From Cupriavidus sp. UYMMa02A (GTDB taxonomy: Bacteria > Pseudomonadota > Gammaproteobacteria > Burkholderiales > Burkholderiaceae), in contig LRMT01000033.1 in the NCBI GenBank assembly GCA_001725945.1, forward strand, positions 88,710 through 152,709: 64,000 bases of DNA, read 5' to 3'. Below are positions 43,600 through 52,538 of this stretch, piece after piece. How positions within the stretch are numbered: position 1 is the first letter of the stretch; the number at the start of each line of letters is the position of its first letter. The position numbers and the translations under genes are program-made. The notes beneath the pieces were generated by a model, which searched no databases, was not told the origin of the DNA, and was given only the letters and a program-made list of their open reading frames with translations.

Positions 43600-44037
43600 T
43601 TATCGAAGCGCCTGGATGCGCGGCACCCAGGCTTCCACGCCGCGTTGGATCAACTGCAGCACGTTTTCGAAGGCGGGACGAGCCTCGCGATAGGGATCTG
43701 GCACGTCGAACCCGGCAAGCTCACCGATGCGGAAGACCCGACCGGTGGTGGCCGGGTGCAAGTGCTGGATGTCTTGCCGCTGAGCGTTGTCCATCACGAG
43801 AATTAGGTCCGCACGCGTCGTCATGGCGCGGCTCAGTTGCTGGGCCCGATGGCCGGTGATATCCACGCCAATCTCGTGCATGACTGCGATGGCGTGCGCA
43901 TCGGCCGGCTTGCCCGTGAGCGCGCCAAGGCCCGCGGAGATGATGTTGGCATCCGGCAATGCCTCCTTAAGGAGCCCTTCCGCCATAGGACTCCTGCAAA
44001 TATTGCCGATGCAGACCACGAGTACAGTCTTGATCAT
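43600..44037 (-). CDS. wzb: Low-molecular-weight protein tyrosine phosphatase (Wzb/BceD type)
   Basis: 145 residues. Dephosphorylates the Wzc Tyr cluster. Active-site loop VCIGNICRSPMAEG near the N-terminus and the general-acid Asp in VPDPYRE. ATG overlaps the wza stop by 4 bp (ATGA). A longer same-frame reading upstream is the shadow of wza and was rejected. Confidence 0.94.
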   Translation of the reverse strand: MIKTVLVVCIGNICRSPMAEGLLKEALPDANIISAGLGALTGKPADAHAIAVMHEIGVDITGHRAQQLSRAMTTRADLILVMDNAQRQDIQHLHPATTGRVFRIGELAGFDVPDPYREARPAFENVLQLIQRGVEAWVPRIQALR

Positions 44038-45173
44038 TTGACCGCGTTCGCAGTGGACGTGAAGAAGTTGCCACTCGGCAGCAGTTGGTTGATCACGCGG
44101 CTCCAGCGGACCACACCTGCGGCGTCGACGTAGACGACGTCCCTCGGCTTCAGCTCGAACGATTCGGCCAGGGCAAAGGAGACAGGGGACTTGCCGTCGA
44201 GGTGGAACACCTCGGCTTCGCCATCGTTGCTCTTGCGGATAACGTAGAGTTCCTTGGCGTTGGCCGAGTTGGGGTTGACGCCGCCAGCTTCGCCGATGGC
44301 CTCGCTGAGCGTCAGGCGCCCGTTGCGCGGCATGACGGCGACAGGACGCAAAACTTCGCCGGTCACGAATACCTTGCTGTCCTCGCGTTGTTCTACGCGA
44401 ACGATGTCGCCGTTGCGCAGCAGGATTTGGGCGGGGTCGATACCTTGCTGCAGGAGCGCAGGCAGGTTGACGAGGTAGGTCTTGCCCTCGCGGGAAACGC
44501 GGATACGGCTGTTGTCGCCCGTCAGCACGTTGATACCCCCGGCGCGGTTGAGCGCTTCGACCAGGGTCATGGGTACGTCGTCGACATTCTGGGGGCCAGG
44601 CGTCTTGACTTCGCCATCGAGGTAGACGCGCTTGCTGCGGAAGGCGAGCACGCGTACGGTGACCTGTGGCATGTTCACGACAGGCTTGAGCTGGGTGCTC
44701 AGTTGTCCGCGGATTTCGTCCGGCGTGCGGCCGAGAACCTTGAGCACACCGGCATAAGGAAACTGGATGGTGCCCGCGGGACTCACGACGTAGCCCGGCA
44801 CGTTGGCCGCGCCGCTGTAGTTCGGGATCTCGTATGCAGTACCAATCGAGTACGTTTGCGTGGGGAACACCAGTTCCGGGTGGTCCCACACAACGATCGA
44901 GAGAATGTCGCCCACGCCCACGGTATAGGGCATCGGATCTGCGAACAGTTCCTCCACCCCTGCGTTCGCTGGCTGTGTGGAGGCCTTCAGCATGCGCACC
45001 AGCGCCGGCGTGATCCGGGTGATTTTGGGCACCGATTCCGGGTCCTCCGGATCAAGCGGTCGCTGCGGGTCGAAGCGCATCCCTGGTGCGAGTGCACAGG
45101 AAGCCAGCAACGGAACAATCCCCAGGCACATTACCGCCCTGCCAAACGTCAGCCTGCTTGAAAGCTTTAGCAC
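44034..45173 (-). CDS. wza: Outer-membrane polysaccharide export lipoprotein (Wza)
   Basis: Intact, 379 residues. Lipobox LLASC after a signal peptide. Poly_export domain (YTVGVGDILSIVVWDHPEL, GTIQFPYAGVLKVLGRTPDEIR) and SLBB domains (VYLDGEVKTPGPQNVDD..., VFVTGEVLRPVAVMPRNGRLTLSEAIGEAGG). The C-terminal helix region NQLLPSGNFFTSTANAVK would form the membrane-spanning barrel. First gene of the right half-operon. Confidence 0.95.
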   Translation of the reverse strand: MLKLSSRLTFGRAVMCLGIVPLLASCALAPGMRFDPQRPLDPEDPESVPKITRITPALVRMLKASTQPANAGVEELFADPMPYTVGVGDILSIVVWDHPELVFPTQTYSIGTAYEIPNYSGAANVPGYVVSPAGTIQFPYAGVLKVLGRTPDEIRGQLSTQLKPVVNMPQVTVRVLAFRSKRVYLDGEVKTPGPQNVDDVPMTLVEALNRAGGINVLTGDNSRIRVSREGKTYLVNLPALLQQGIDPAQILLRNGDIVRVEQREDSKVFVTGEVLRPVAVMPRNGRLTLSEAIGEAGGVNPNSANAKELYVIRKSNDGEAEVFHLDGKSPVSFALAESFELKPRDVVYVDAAGVVRWSRVINQLLPSGNFFTSTANAVK

Positions 45174-45610
45174 GTCTCGATTATTCCCTTGTTACTAGAG
45201 GCCCGCATTGTCCGCCGTCTCCTGAGCGGGCTGTGTTGCGGGGATTCCGCTTGTCCGACATGGCACACGCTGGTGCCTTTCCGCTTGTTTGCGCTGCCTG
45301 CGGATTTGAACCTGGCGGTGTTGGCTTCGTGTTGCTCGGCGCGCTGGCACGCTCTTTTTGCACTGCGCCATTACGCGAATGACCGGCGAAGTGTATGACT
45401 CCGGTAGCTACATCTTCAAGGAACGAATGGCGCTTTTAGCGATTTTCCTATCCCCCCATACGAGTGGACCCGCAAAATGGCGGGATGCCTGCGCAGCAGG
45501 TATCCCGCAAGAACACGTGCGTCGTCGAGCGTGGGAAAGTCCCCGAATTTCCGGAGGCCTCTATACCACGCCCGTCGTCCCGCAACTTCCCGAAGCACCA
45601 AAAAAAGGAA

Positions 45611-45639
45611 GGGTGTAGACGCGGGGACGGTCTACACCC
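45611..45639 (-). terminator. Intrinsic terminator far upstream of wza
   Basis: Ten-bp perfect stem (45611-45620 with 45630-45639), 9-nt loop. Read on the minus strand it is followed by TTCCTTTTTTT (45600-45610), a good U-tract. No minus-strand gene is seen upstream of it. It lies 438 bp before the wza start, so it may end a small RNA or attenuate the exopolysaccharide transcript. Confidence 0.7.
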
Positions 45640-46000
45640 TAACGGGATGGGCAACGGGTCAGGCTTGCCGGGGTTGATTATTGATTGGGGTGGGACCGGG
45701 TCTTACCCTGCTTTAGTGGGCCCCACGCTTAGGTAGGGAAAGTTCTGAAGAGGAGCATTGGCGGTTGAAGCGCTGGCTTCTCATCTGACCGCTTCAGAGC
45801 ACCAATCAGGAACGGAAGGCGCCGGCCCCATGAAGCCAGAGATGCTGCCACACCGTTCGCCGAGCTGTGGCGCGAGCATCGCCGGCCAATGCGCCTGGCA
45901 CGAGGCACCGGTCACACCACCGCTGTGATCTGGTGCCAGGCGTCAGATATTGAGCCACGCTTGCATGGATCGCAGAACCCACTGCGTTCAGGCGTCCGCA

Positions 46001-46030
46001 TTTTAATCCCCTCCGTGGAGGGGATTAAAA
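46001..46030. repeat. Perfect 14-bp inverted repeat
   Basis: Arms 46001-46014 and 46017-46030 are fully complementary around GT. A/T ends and a GC centre. The 2-nt gap suits a protein-binding site better than an RNA loop, although a hairpin with a 4-nt loop is possible. Confidence 0.6.
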
Positions 46031-46678
46031 GCCAGCAACCCCAGAAATATCGCAGCGCAGCAAAGTCACTTATGTCAGACCTTAAAAGATTGGAATTCCT
46101 ATTTCCGGCAGGTTTGGTTAAATTGACCTCAATTGCAGGAATCGGGGATAAGAATGCGGCCGGGCTGGAATACCGCATGGCTGCGCGTTTCGAGAGATCT
46201 TGATTTTTCTCATTGGCACGCGCTATCGATATGCGGGTAATGCTCAGGCAATACAAAAGTAGTATCAGTTCGCGTCAGTGACAACAATCACATAAGACGG
46301 ATATAGCCCGGACCCACGAAAGGGCCGGCTGGCATTTTCTTATTCAGTCGACATTGCTTTTCGTCATCGAAAGCGACGTGGCTGCATTTTCTGGCAGCGC
46401 GGCATGCGGGTACTGGCCTGGCCCTGCGGTTATGCAGGCGCCCAGACATCGCCGGCATTAAGAAACGACTAGCAATTACCGGTGACGTGGCAGCGGGCGG
46501 GCCATTATACCGAGATCCCATCGGCACAAGGATGGCGCCTGCGAAGGCGCACTGATCCCGTTCGTACTCCGCCTGCAGAAAGAGTTTTTAAACGACCACA
46601 GTGGCACGCACGCCCCAGAGGCGGCGGCATGCTGCGGCATTGGATGTATGGGGGTCCCACCAGGCAGCAAGGGATAAT

Positions 46679-47612
46679 ATGCAGCATTCAGGGGTATTCA
46701 CGCGTCAGGAACTCGATCGTTATTTTGCATCGTACGTGGGGATGGAAGGAGGCAACCCAAGGGCTCCCGTCTGGATATGCGACAGAAGCCCGCGCGCCTG
46801 GTTGGAGCCCCTTGTCGCGCCGCTGCAGCCGCGTGTGGCGCCGCCCGCCTGGGACGCCGAGTTCCGCCACCAGCAGCGGGAAAACATGGGCAAGTGGCTC
46901 GGCCATCAGTACATCGCCCGCATCATGGCCGCCGCGCGGGCTGAAGCACTGCGCGTTCGGCTCGCGGACAACGACTGGGAACAATACTACTGGCGCCATC
47001 TCTACGCGCCTGGGGGCGCCGAGTTCAGGCTCAGCCTGTATCCCCTGCCTGCCCAACTCGATGGACGAACGCCTTGGTCCAAAGCGTTCCGAGGCCAGCC
47101 CGAACTCGTCCCACAGACGCGCTACGAGGATCTGTGCCGGCATGGCGAACGCTTCCGGTTTCTCGCGAAGACCTGCGCCCGCTGCGCCCGAAGGTGGTCG
47201 TTTGCCTGGGCCATCGCCATGCGACGAATACCTTGAAGCCTTCTCGCTAGGCGGGCTCGCCAGCGAAGAGCACGCAATCCAGCCGGCCGACCAAGTCAGG
47301 CGCTTGCGCATCTTCGCCAAAGACGGCACGACGTGGATCATCTGCCCAGCGCTCGGCGGCAGCGCGGGACTGATCTCGCAGGTCCAGCTCGATGCGTTTG
47401 GCAAGCTTCTGGGCACGCGCCTGACAGCGAGCGACTTCAAACACTGCCCCGATCTCGATCCCGTCGACAACGCCCCGAGGGCGCAGCCGGAGGTCTTGCC
47501 CGATCCGTGCCGGAGGAGCCAGCTGCCTGCCGACGCAGCTGGTTGCCATACGGAGGAACGTCTTTTATCGCAACGCGTGGTGGCGGATTCCCTTGGCATA
47601 CACCCATACTAA
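46679..47612 (+). CDS. Uncharacterised protein, paralogue of the 25.1-kb gene (frame broken twice)
   Basis: Shares with the 25.1-kb protein RYFASYVGMEGGNPRAPVW-CDRSP, HLYAPGGAEFRLSLYPLPA, AFRGQPELVPQTRYEDLC, RPKVVVCLGHRHA and DGTTWIIC. Two bases restored near 47170 and 47218 join the frames and give about 311 residues. The C-terminus is about 75 residues longer than its paralogue (SQVQLDAFGKLLGTRLTASDF...). AAGGGA precedes the ATG at 46679. Divergent from wza at the right edge of the exopolysaccharide island. Function unknown; UDG-like fold is a guess. Confidence 0.65.
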
Positions 47613-47917
47613 GCGAAGGATTCACGAGTCCCCGCCTGAGCGTGTTCGCTCCTGGGAAATACTGGCTGAGCCGGAGCCCTTCGAACGTCGGTCAGGCTCG
47701 ATGCACGAACTCGCACCGCCGCCTAAAGAATGTCACGGAGGGCTCGGTACGCTCATCAACGGCTTTGATCTTGAACGGCGCCCGCAGCCCCCTCATCACT
47801 CCACCAAGTGCCAGTGAACCAGCCGCACTATTTCGAGCCGCCGCTGCCGTCTACAGTGGTCTACTGTTCCTGTTCCCCATGGGGAATACAAGTAAGCTTG
47901 CTGTCATCTTCCACTTT
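47613..47917. other. Spacer downstream of the acetone operon
   Basis: No gene. Holds a perfect 14-bp palindrome TTCCCCATGGGGAA (47873-47886) and an 8-bp inverted repeat AAGCTTGC/GCAAGCTT (47894-47901 with 47925-47932) that spans the end of the synthetase gene and may help termination. Weak evidence. Confidence 0.35.
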
Positions 47918-49468
47918 TTAATAGGCAAGCTTCCAGTGCCAGGTTTTGGCATTCATTTCGTCGCCACGTTTGGCCAGCAGGTCACGGAGCGCAGCCTTGA
48001 GTACCTTGCCGTTGGCGTTCCTCGGCAATGCTTCGACGAACAGATACGCCTTTGGCCGCTTGAATCGGGCAATGCGGCGCAAACACCATTGGTCCAACTC
48101 GGACGTGGTCACCTGCGTGCGAGGCTTGCGAACGACAACGGCGACCACTTCCTCTCCCCAGTCGGCGTGGGGGCGCCCGAGTACGGAGACTTCGGCCACG
48201 GCAGGATGCGTGAGCAGCGCGTCCTCGACCTCGCGCGGGTAGATGTTGGAACCACCGCTGATGATCGTCTCCTTGCTTCGGTCCTTCAGGGTGAGCCGGC
48301 CATGCTCGTCCAGACAACCGAGATCGCCGGTACGCAGCCAACCGTTGCGCAACGTCACCGCACTGGCGTCCGGGTTGTTCCAATAGCCTTGCATCACGGC
48401 GGAGCCGCTCACCAGCACTTCGCCAATTTCCCCCACAGGAAGTGTGTAGTCGTCGGCATCGGCGATGCGAATCTCCACGCCTGGCAATGCACGCCCAACG
48501 GAAGCCAGCGCCTCAAGGTCGCCCGCAGCGTGGGCACCGGCAATCTCCGCTGACGTCTGGGCGGTGATCGTCATTGGACTCTCGCCCTGACCGTAGATCT
48601 GGGCGATCTTTGCGCCCAGACACTCAAGTGCGGCGATTTCATCCTCCAGATAAAGGGGAGCGCCGCCACAGACGATAACCTTGAGATTTGAGAGATCGGT
48701 GCGGGTCCGGCGCACGTACTCGACCAGCCGGTTGAGCATGGTCGGCGCCGCAAACAGACTTGTGCGCGGATGGGCGGCGACGAGATCGACCAGTTCGGCG
48801 GCATTGAAGCCGCCCGAGGATGGAATGACTTGACTGGCGCCTTCGGCGATGTGCGGGATGATGTAGAGCCCGGAGCCGTGGGACATCGGCGCAGCGTGCA
48901 TGAGACTGTCGCCTGGAACGATGCGAGTGACAGCGCTGGAATACGCCCCGGACATCGCGCTCAGATTCCGGTGCGAAAGCATGACGCCCTTTGGCTTGCC
49001 GGTCGTTCCGCTGGTATAGAACAGCCAAGCAAGGGTGTCCCCTGCCACATCGTCAACCGGTACACCGGGCGCCGCGAAGAGGGCGTGGTAGTCGGTGGAA
49101 TCGACAGCGATGGTCCTTGCGTTTGTCACTGCTTTCATATCGCTGACAAAGCAAACGGACGCTCCACTGTCTCGTACGATTTCGTCGACCTCGCGCGGAT
49201 GCAACTTGGCATTGATCGGTACCGCACACAGTCCCGCATGCCAGATGCCGTACAACAGCTCGACATACTGCGGACAGTTCTTCATGATGAGCGCCACCCG
49301 GTCGCCAGCATGCAGGCCGAGCCAGTCGCGTAATCCACCAGCGCACCGCGCGACGCGGTCGGCAAGCTGAGAAAAGGTCGAGAGCTGCTCAGTGCCAAGA
49401 AAGAGCGCGGCCTGACTGGGGTATGCGCGGGCCGTGCGGACCAGCATATGAGCGAGGTTTGTGTTCAT
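47918..49468 (-). CDS. AMP-forming acyl-CoA synthetase/ligase
   Basis: Intact, 516 residues. ANL superfamily: P-loop YTSGTTGKPKG (151-161), IYGQGESPMT adenine motif, WLRTGDLGCLDEHGRLTLKDRSKE hinge, and the catalytic Lys in RNANGKVLKAALR. As the last gene with acxABC on the same strand (203 bp away), it probably activates acetoacetate, the product of acetone carboxylation, or a related acid to its CoA ester (inference from context). Confidence 0.85.
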   Translation of the reverse strand: MNTNLAHMLVRTARAYPSQAALFLGTEQLSTFSQLADRVARCAGGLRDWLGLHAGDRVALIMKNCPQYVELLYGIWHAGLCAVPINAKLHPREVDEIVRDSGASVCFVSDMKAVTNARTIAVDSTDYHALFAAPGVPVDDVAGDTLAWLFYTSGTTGKPKGVMLSHRNLSAMSGAYSSAVTRIVPGDSLMHAAPMSHGSGLYIIPHIAEGASQVIPSSGGFNAAELVDLVAAHPRTSLFAAPTMLNRLVEYVRRTRTDLSNLKVIVCGGAPLYLEDEIAALECLGAKIAQIYGQGESPMTITAQTSAEIAGAHAAGDLEALASVGRALPGVEIRIADADDYTLPVGEIGEVLVSGSAVMQGYWNNPDASAVTLRNGWLRTGDLGCLDEHGRLTLKDRSKETIISGGSNIYPREVEDALLTHPAVAEVSVLGRPHADWGEEVVAVVVRKPRTQVTTSELDQWCLRRIARFKRPKAYLFVEALPRNANGKVLKAALRDLLAKRGDEMNAKTWHWKLAY

Positions 49469-49671
49469 CCTGCCTTCCGTTGCAGTCGTTAGTGGATTCG
49501 ATTTCGTACGGGTTGTTGGGCCAAGAAAGTGAAAATAGCGATGCAGCCTGCCTTTGCTGCGGCATCTTCATACGGCGCCCCCGTCTTCATATGCCTTGCT
49601 GATATGCGCCGCTTTCCGGATGCACCCTTTCTCAGAGGGCAGGCTCGCCTGCCCTCTGGTTCAAGCGATGC

Positions 49672-50181
49672 TTAGTCCGCCGCGCGCTCTGGCACCGGGA
49701 GATTCACCCACTCCTTGTAGAAGGCCTCGATGTCCGGCTCGAAGTCGTGGATCACGGGATACCACGGGGTAGGCGCTTCGACGTCGTGCATGGTGCCGCA
49801 CGATGGGCAGTAGTACTCGCGATACACCTGCCACTGCGTGTCCGGTGCCATCAGCTTCGGATAGACCTCGGTCATCGCCTCTTCGGTGTCGCGCACGTAG
49901 ATCGACGCATGCAGTTTCCAGTTCTCGCGGTAATCGCAGAACTCGTGACCGCAGTCGCACTTGATCAGCCATTGCTTGCTCTTGGCCGATTGCACGATAA
50001 ACATGTGCGGCCCGAGCGGAAGCACGATGCGGTCCGGGAAGCTGACCTTGGCCTGCAGCGCCGCCAGGTACTGTCCGAACCGGCTCTCGTCCTTCGGCAT
50101 CGAGAGCATGCGCAAAGTGGTTTCCCAGTCAAGAGAGCCTTCGACGAGGTGGGCGACCTGTTCATTGGTATAGGTTGACAT
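49672..50181 (-). CDS. acxC: Acetone carboxylase gamma subunit
   Basis: Intact, 169 residues. Small subunit of the ATP-dependent enzyme converting acetone plus bicarbonate to acetoacetate. Two Cys pairs fit a zinc site: Cys75/Cys77 with Cys82 (KCDCGHEFC) and Cys125/Cys128 (YYCPSCGTMH). Length and motifs match the family (Xanthobacter AcxC about 167). Confidence 0.93.
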   Translation of the reverse strand: MSTYTNEQVAHLVEGSLDWETTLRMLSMPKDESRFGQYLAALQAKVSFPDRIVLPLGPHMFIVQSAKSKQWLIKCDCGHEFCDYRENWKLHASIYVRDTEEAMTEVYPKLMAPDTQWQVYREYYCPSCGTMHDVEAPTPWYPVIHDFEPDIEAFYKEWVNLPVPERAAD

Positions 50182-50204
50182 GTTTCAACTCCTGGATGCG
50201 GTGA

Positions 50205-52527
50205 TTACTCTTCTACCTGGACGACCGTGGTGACGTCGGGCAGCAGGGAGAGGTCCATTCGGTGCTTGGCCCCGTAGGACGGCACGCCCAAGTCTTCTTC
50301 GCGCACATGCCAGTCAGCGGGCAGGTTCCAGAATTCTTTGAACTCCCGCGTGAACTTCTCGGACAGGGCGAAGCTAGTGGCAAACATGTGTTGCACCTGC
50401 ACGGATGCGTGCTTGTTGAGGATGCGTTCGCGCTCTTCCTTCATCCATTCGCGCGTCGGCAGGGCTCGGGCCAGGCGTTCCTTGCGGACCTCGGCACGGC
50501 GTGCCTGGGTCTTGGCGGCATCCACCGTGAACACGCCCTTGCCGTTCTGGGTGAAGACGGCGCCATAGACCTTCAGCGCGTATTCCGGCAGCAGGAACTT
50601 CTGGTTGAGGTCCGCTTCGATGGCCTTCGGATCCCGGTCGAGTGGGTCGCCAAAGCCCGGGCCGCCGCGCAGGTAGTTCAGGTACAGGTCGTGGTTGGCG
50701 TAGCAGTCCTCCGTTGTAATGCACTGCTTGTCGCGCTTGACCTCGGCGGTGGCATCAATGTGGCGCTCGAAGTCGGGGTTACTCGGATCGATGTCGCCGC
50801 CCAGCGGCAGGGAGTCACCAATGGCGATGCGCTGCTCCAGGCCGGTCTTGTGCGCCTCAAAGCGATAGCCGGTCGCGGACGGATAACCGCCCATCATGCC
50901 CCAGTCGCTGTTCATGAAGCCGTTGCCCATGAAGAACATGGTCCAGTCCTGGGCGTTCCACACCATGCGCAGCGTCTCGAAGCCGCAGCCGCCGCGATAC
51001 TTGCCGTAGCCGCCGGAGTTGGCCTTGACGTTGCGCCCGAGGTAGAGCAATGGCTCCGCCATCTCCCAGATCTCGATGTCGCCCATGTCGCCTTCGGGGT
51101 TCCAGATCGCGGCGGCGTGGTTGAGGCCATCCTTGACGGCGCAGGCGCCGGTGCCGCAGGAGCTGGCCTCGAAGCTGTTGACCGCGTGGATCTCGCCCTC
51201 CTGGTTGATGCCGCCGCCCTGCAGCCAGTTGGACGTGTTGGCGTTACCGGCGTTGACCTCTTCCAGATAGCCGCGGCTGAAGTACGACTGCGACAGGCCG
51301 CGCCACAACGCTGCCCAGCCGGAGACCAGGAAGTGCCAGGCATAGGCATGGCCGGTGCGGCGGTCATCCGGGTTGCACCACGTGCCCTTGGGCAGGCGGA
51401 ACTCCGTGGCGAAGTAGGCGCCGTCGTTGATGCGCTGGGTGGGCACCAGGGTCTGGCACATCATCACCCAGATTCCGGAAGTAAATGCGACCTGATGCGC
51501 GTTGAAGGTGTGCCAACCCCAACGGCTTGCGCCCTCAAAGTCCAGGCGCCACTTGCCGTCTGGCTTGATCGTCATCTCACAGGGTGAGTGCATGATCGAG
51601 TCGAGCTTGGCAAACGCATTCGAGACCTGCACGTCGTCATGCTTGTAAGGCACATCAACGAACGAGACCTTGCGGTACTTTCCTGGCAGGGTCATGGCCT
51701 TGATGCGGCTCTGCAGTCCGCGCCGTCCTTCTTCGATGACCTCGTAGGCGAACTTCTCGTAGGCCTCGAGCCCGTCGGCACGGATCACTTCTTCGACCAG
51801 TTCGCGGATCATGTGGCAGCCGGCGATCCGGGTTTTCTCGTCGAGGATCCAGTATTTCGGCGTGCGCACCGAGCGCTGCGACTCGTGCAGCCAGTCGCGC
51901 AGCGGCTCGTCGTTCACGCCGGTCTTGCGGCAGGTGATCATGTAGCCGTCGCCAAAGCGCTGGGTCTGGCCGGTGGACATCGAGCCCGGCGTCACCGAGC
52001 CGGTGTCGATGACGTGGGTGACCCCGCCCACCCAGCCGATCAGCTTGCCTCCCAGAAAATCGGCACGATGGTGGCGATATCGCAGGGGTGCACGTTGCCG
52101 ATGGAGCAGTCGTTGTTGGTGAACATGTCACCGGGATTGATACCGGGGTTGGCTTCCCAGTTATTCTCGATCATGTACTTGATCGCTGCGCCCATGGTGC
52201 CAACGTGGATGATGATGCCGGTCGAGGTCAGCACGCAGTCACCCACAGCGTTGTAGAGCGTGAAGCAGAGTTCTCCTTCCTGCTCGACGATGGGGCTGGC
52301 GGCAATTTTCTTCGCGGTTTCGCGGGCATGCACCAAGCCGCCGCGCAGCTTGGAGAACAGTTTCTCATAGCCGATTGGGTCGCTGTCGCGGAACTCCAGT
52401 TTGTCGAGGCCGTTGTAGTGGCCGGACGCTGGGTACGAGCGATGATCGCGTCGCGGAGCTCCTTGAGGGTCTTGCCGTTCTGCAGCAGATTGCCCAGGCC
52501 CACTTCCTTGTTGCTCATCATATTCAT
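50205..52527 (-). CDS. acxB: Acetone carboxylase alpha subunit (hydantoinase B-like; frame broken twice)
   Basis: About 774 residues after a G is restored near 52430 and another near 52044; the family has about 776. Starts MNMMSNKEVGLGNLLQNGKTLKELRD with AAGGAGA upstream. HyuB-type motifs: MFTNNDCSIGNVHPCDIATIVPIF, the glycine-rich GGYGKYRGGCGFE and YLRGGPGFGDPLDRDP. Mn and nucleotide chemistry are shared with AcxA. Starts 11 bp after acxA ends. Confidence 0.95.
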
Positions 52528-52538
52528 GGCTTGTCTCC

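Larger units (their letters stand above)
45174..46678. other. 1.5-kb gene-poor region upstream of wza
   Basis: No convincing gene. Short frames at 45889-46203 and 46288-46527 lack RBS and family features. It contains a strong minus-strand terminator hairpin (45611-45639) and a perfect 30-bp inverted repeat (46001-46030). A possible minus-strand promoter lies near 45390-45418 (TTGAAG, 18 bp, TACACT). Likely the regulatory region of the right exopolysaccharide operon, or decayed DNA. Confidence 0.45.

Noticed and set aside
43600..44889. Long minus-strand frame ending in the phosphatase
   Set aside because: Only the last 146 codons are the phosphatase; the upstream part is an out-of-frame reading of wza.
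45358..45440. JUMPstart/ops element before wza
   Set aside because: A GGTAGCTAC string occurs but on the wrong strand and without the GGCGGTAGNNT consensus.
45889..46203. Possible 104-aa gene in the gap upstream of wza
   Set aside because: Contains the 30-bp palindrome, no RBS, no family features.
47873..47886. 14-bp palindrome TTCCCCATGGGGAA as terminator or operator
   Set aside because: No loop, no T-run and no nearby start; insufficient to call.
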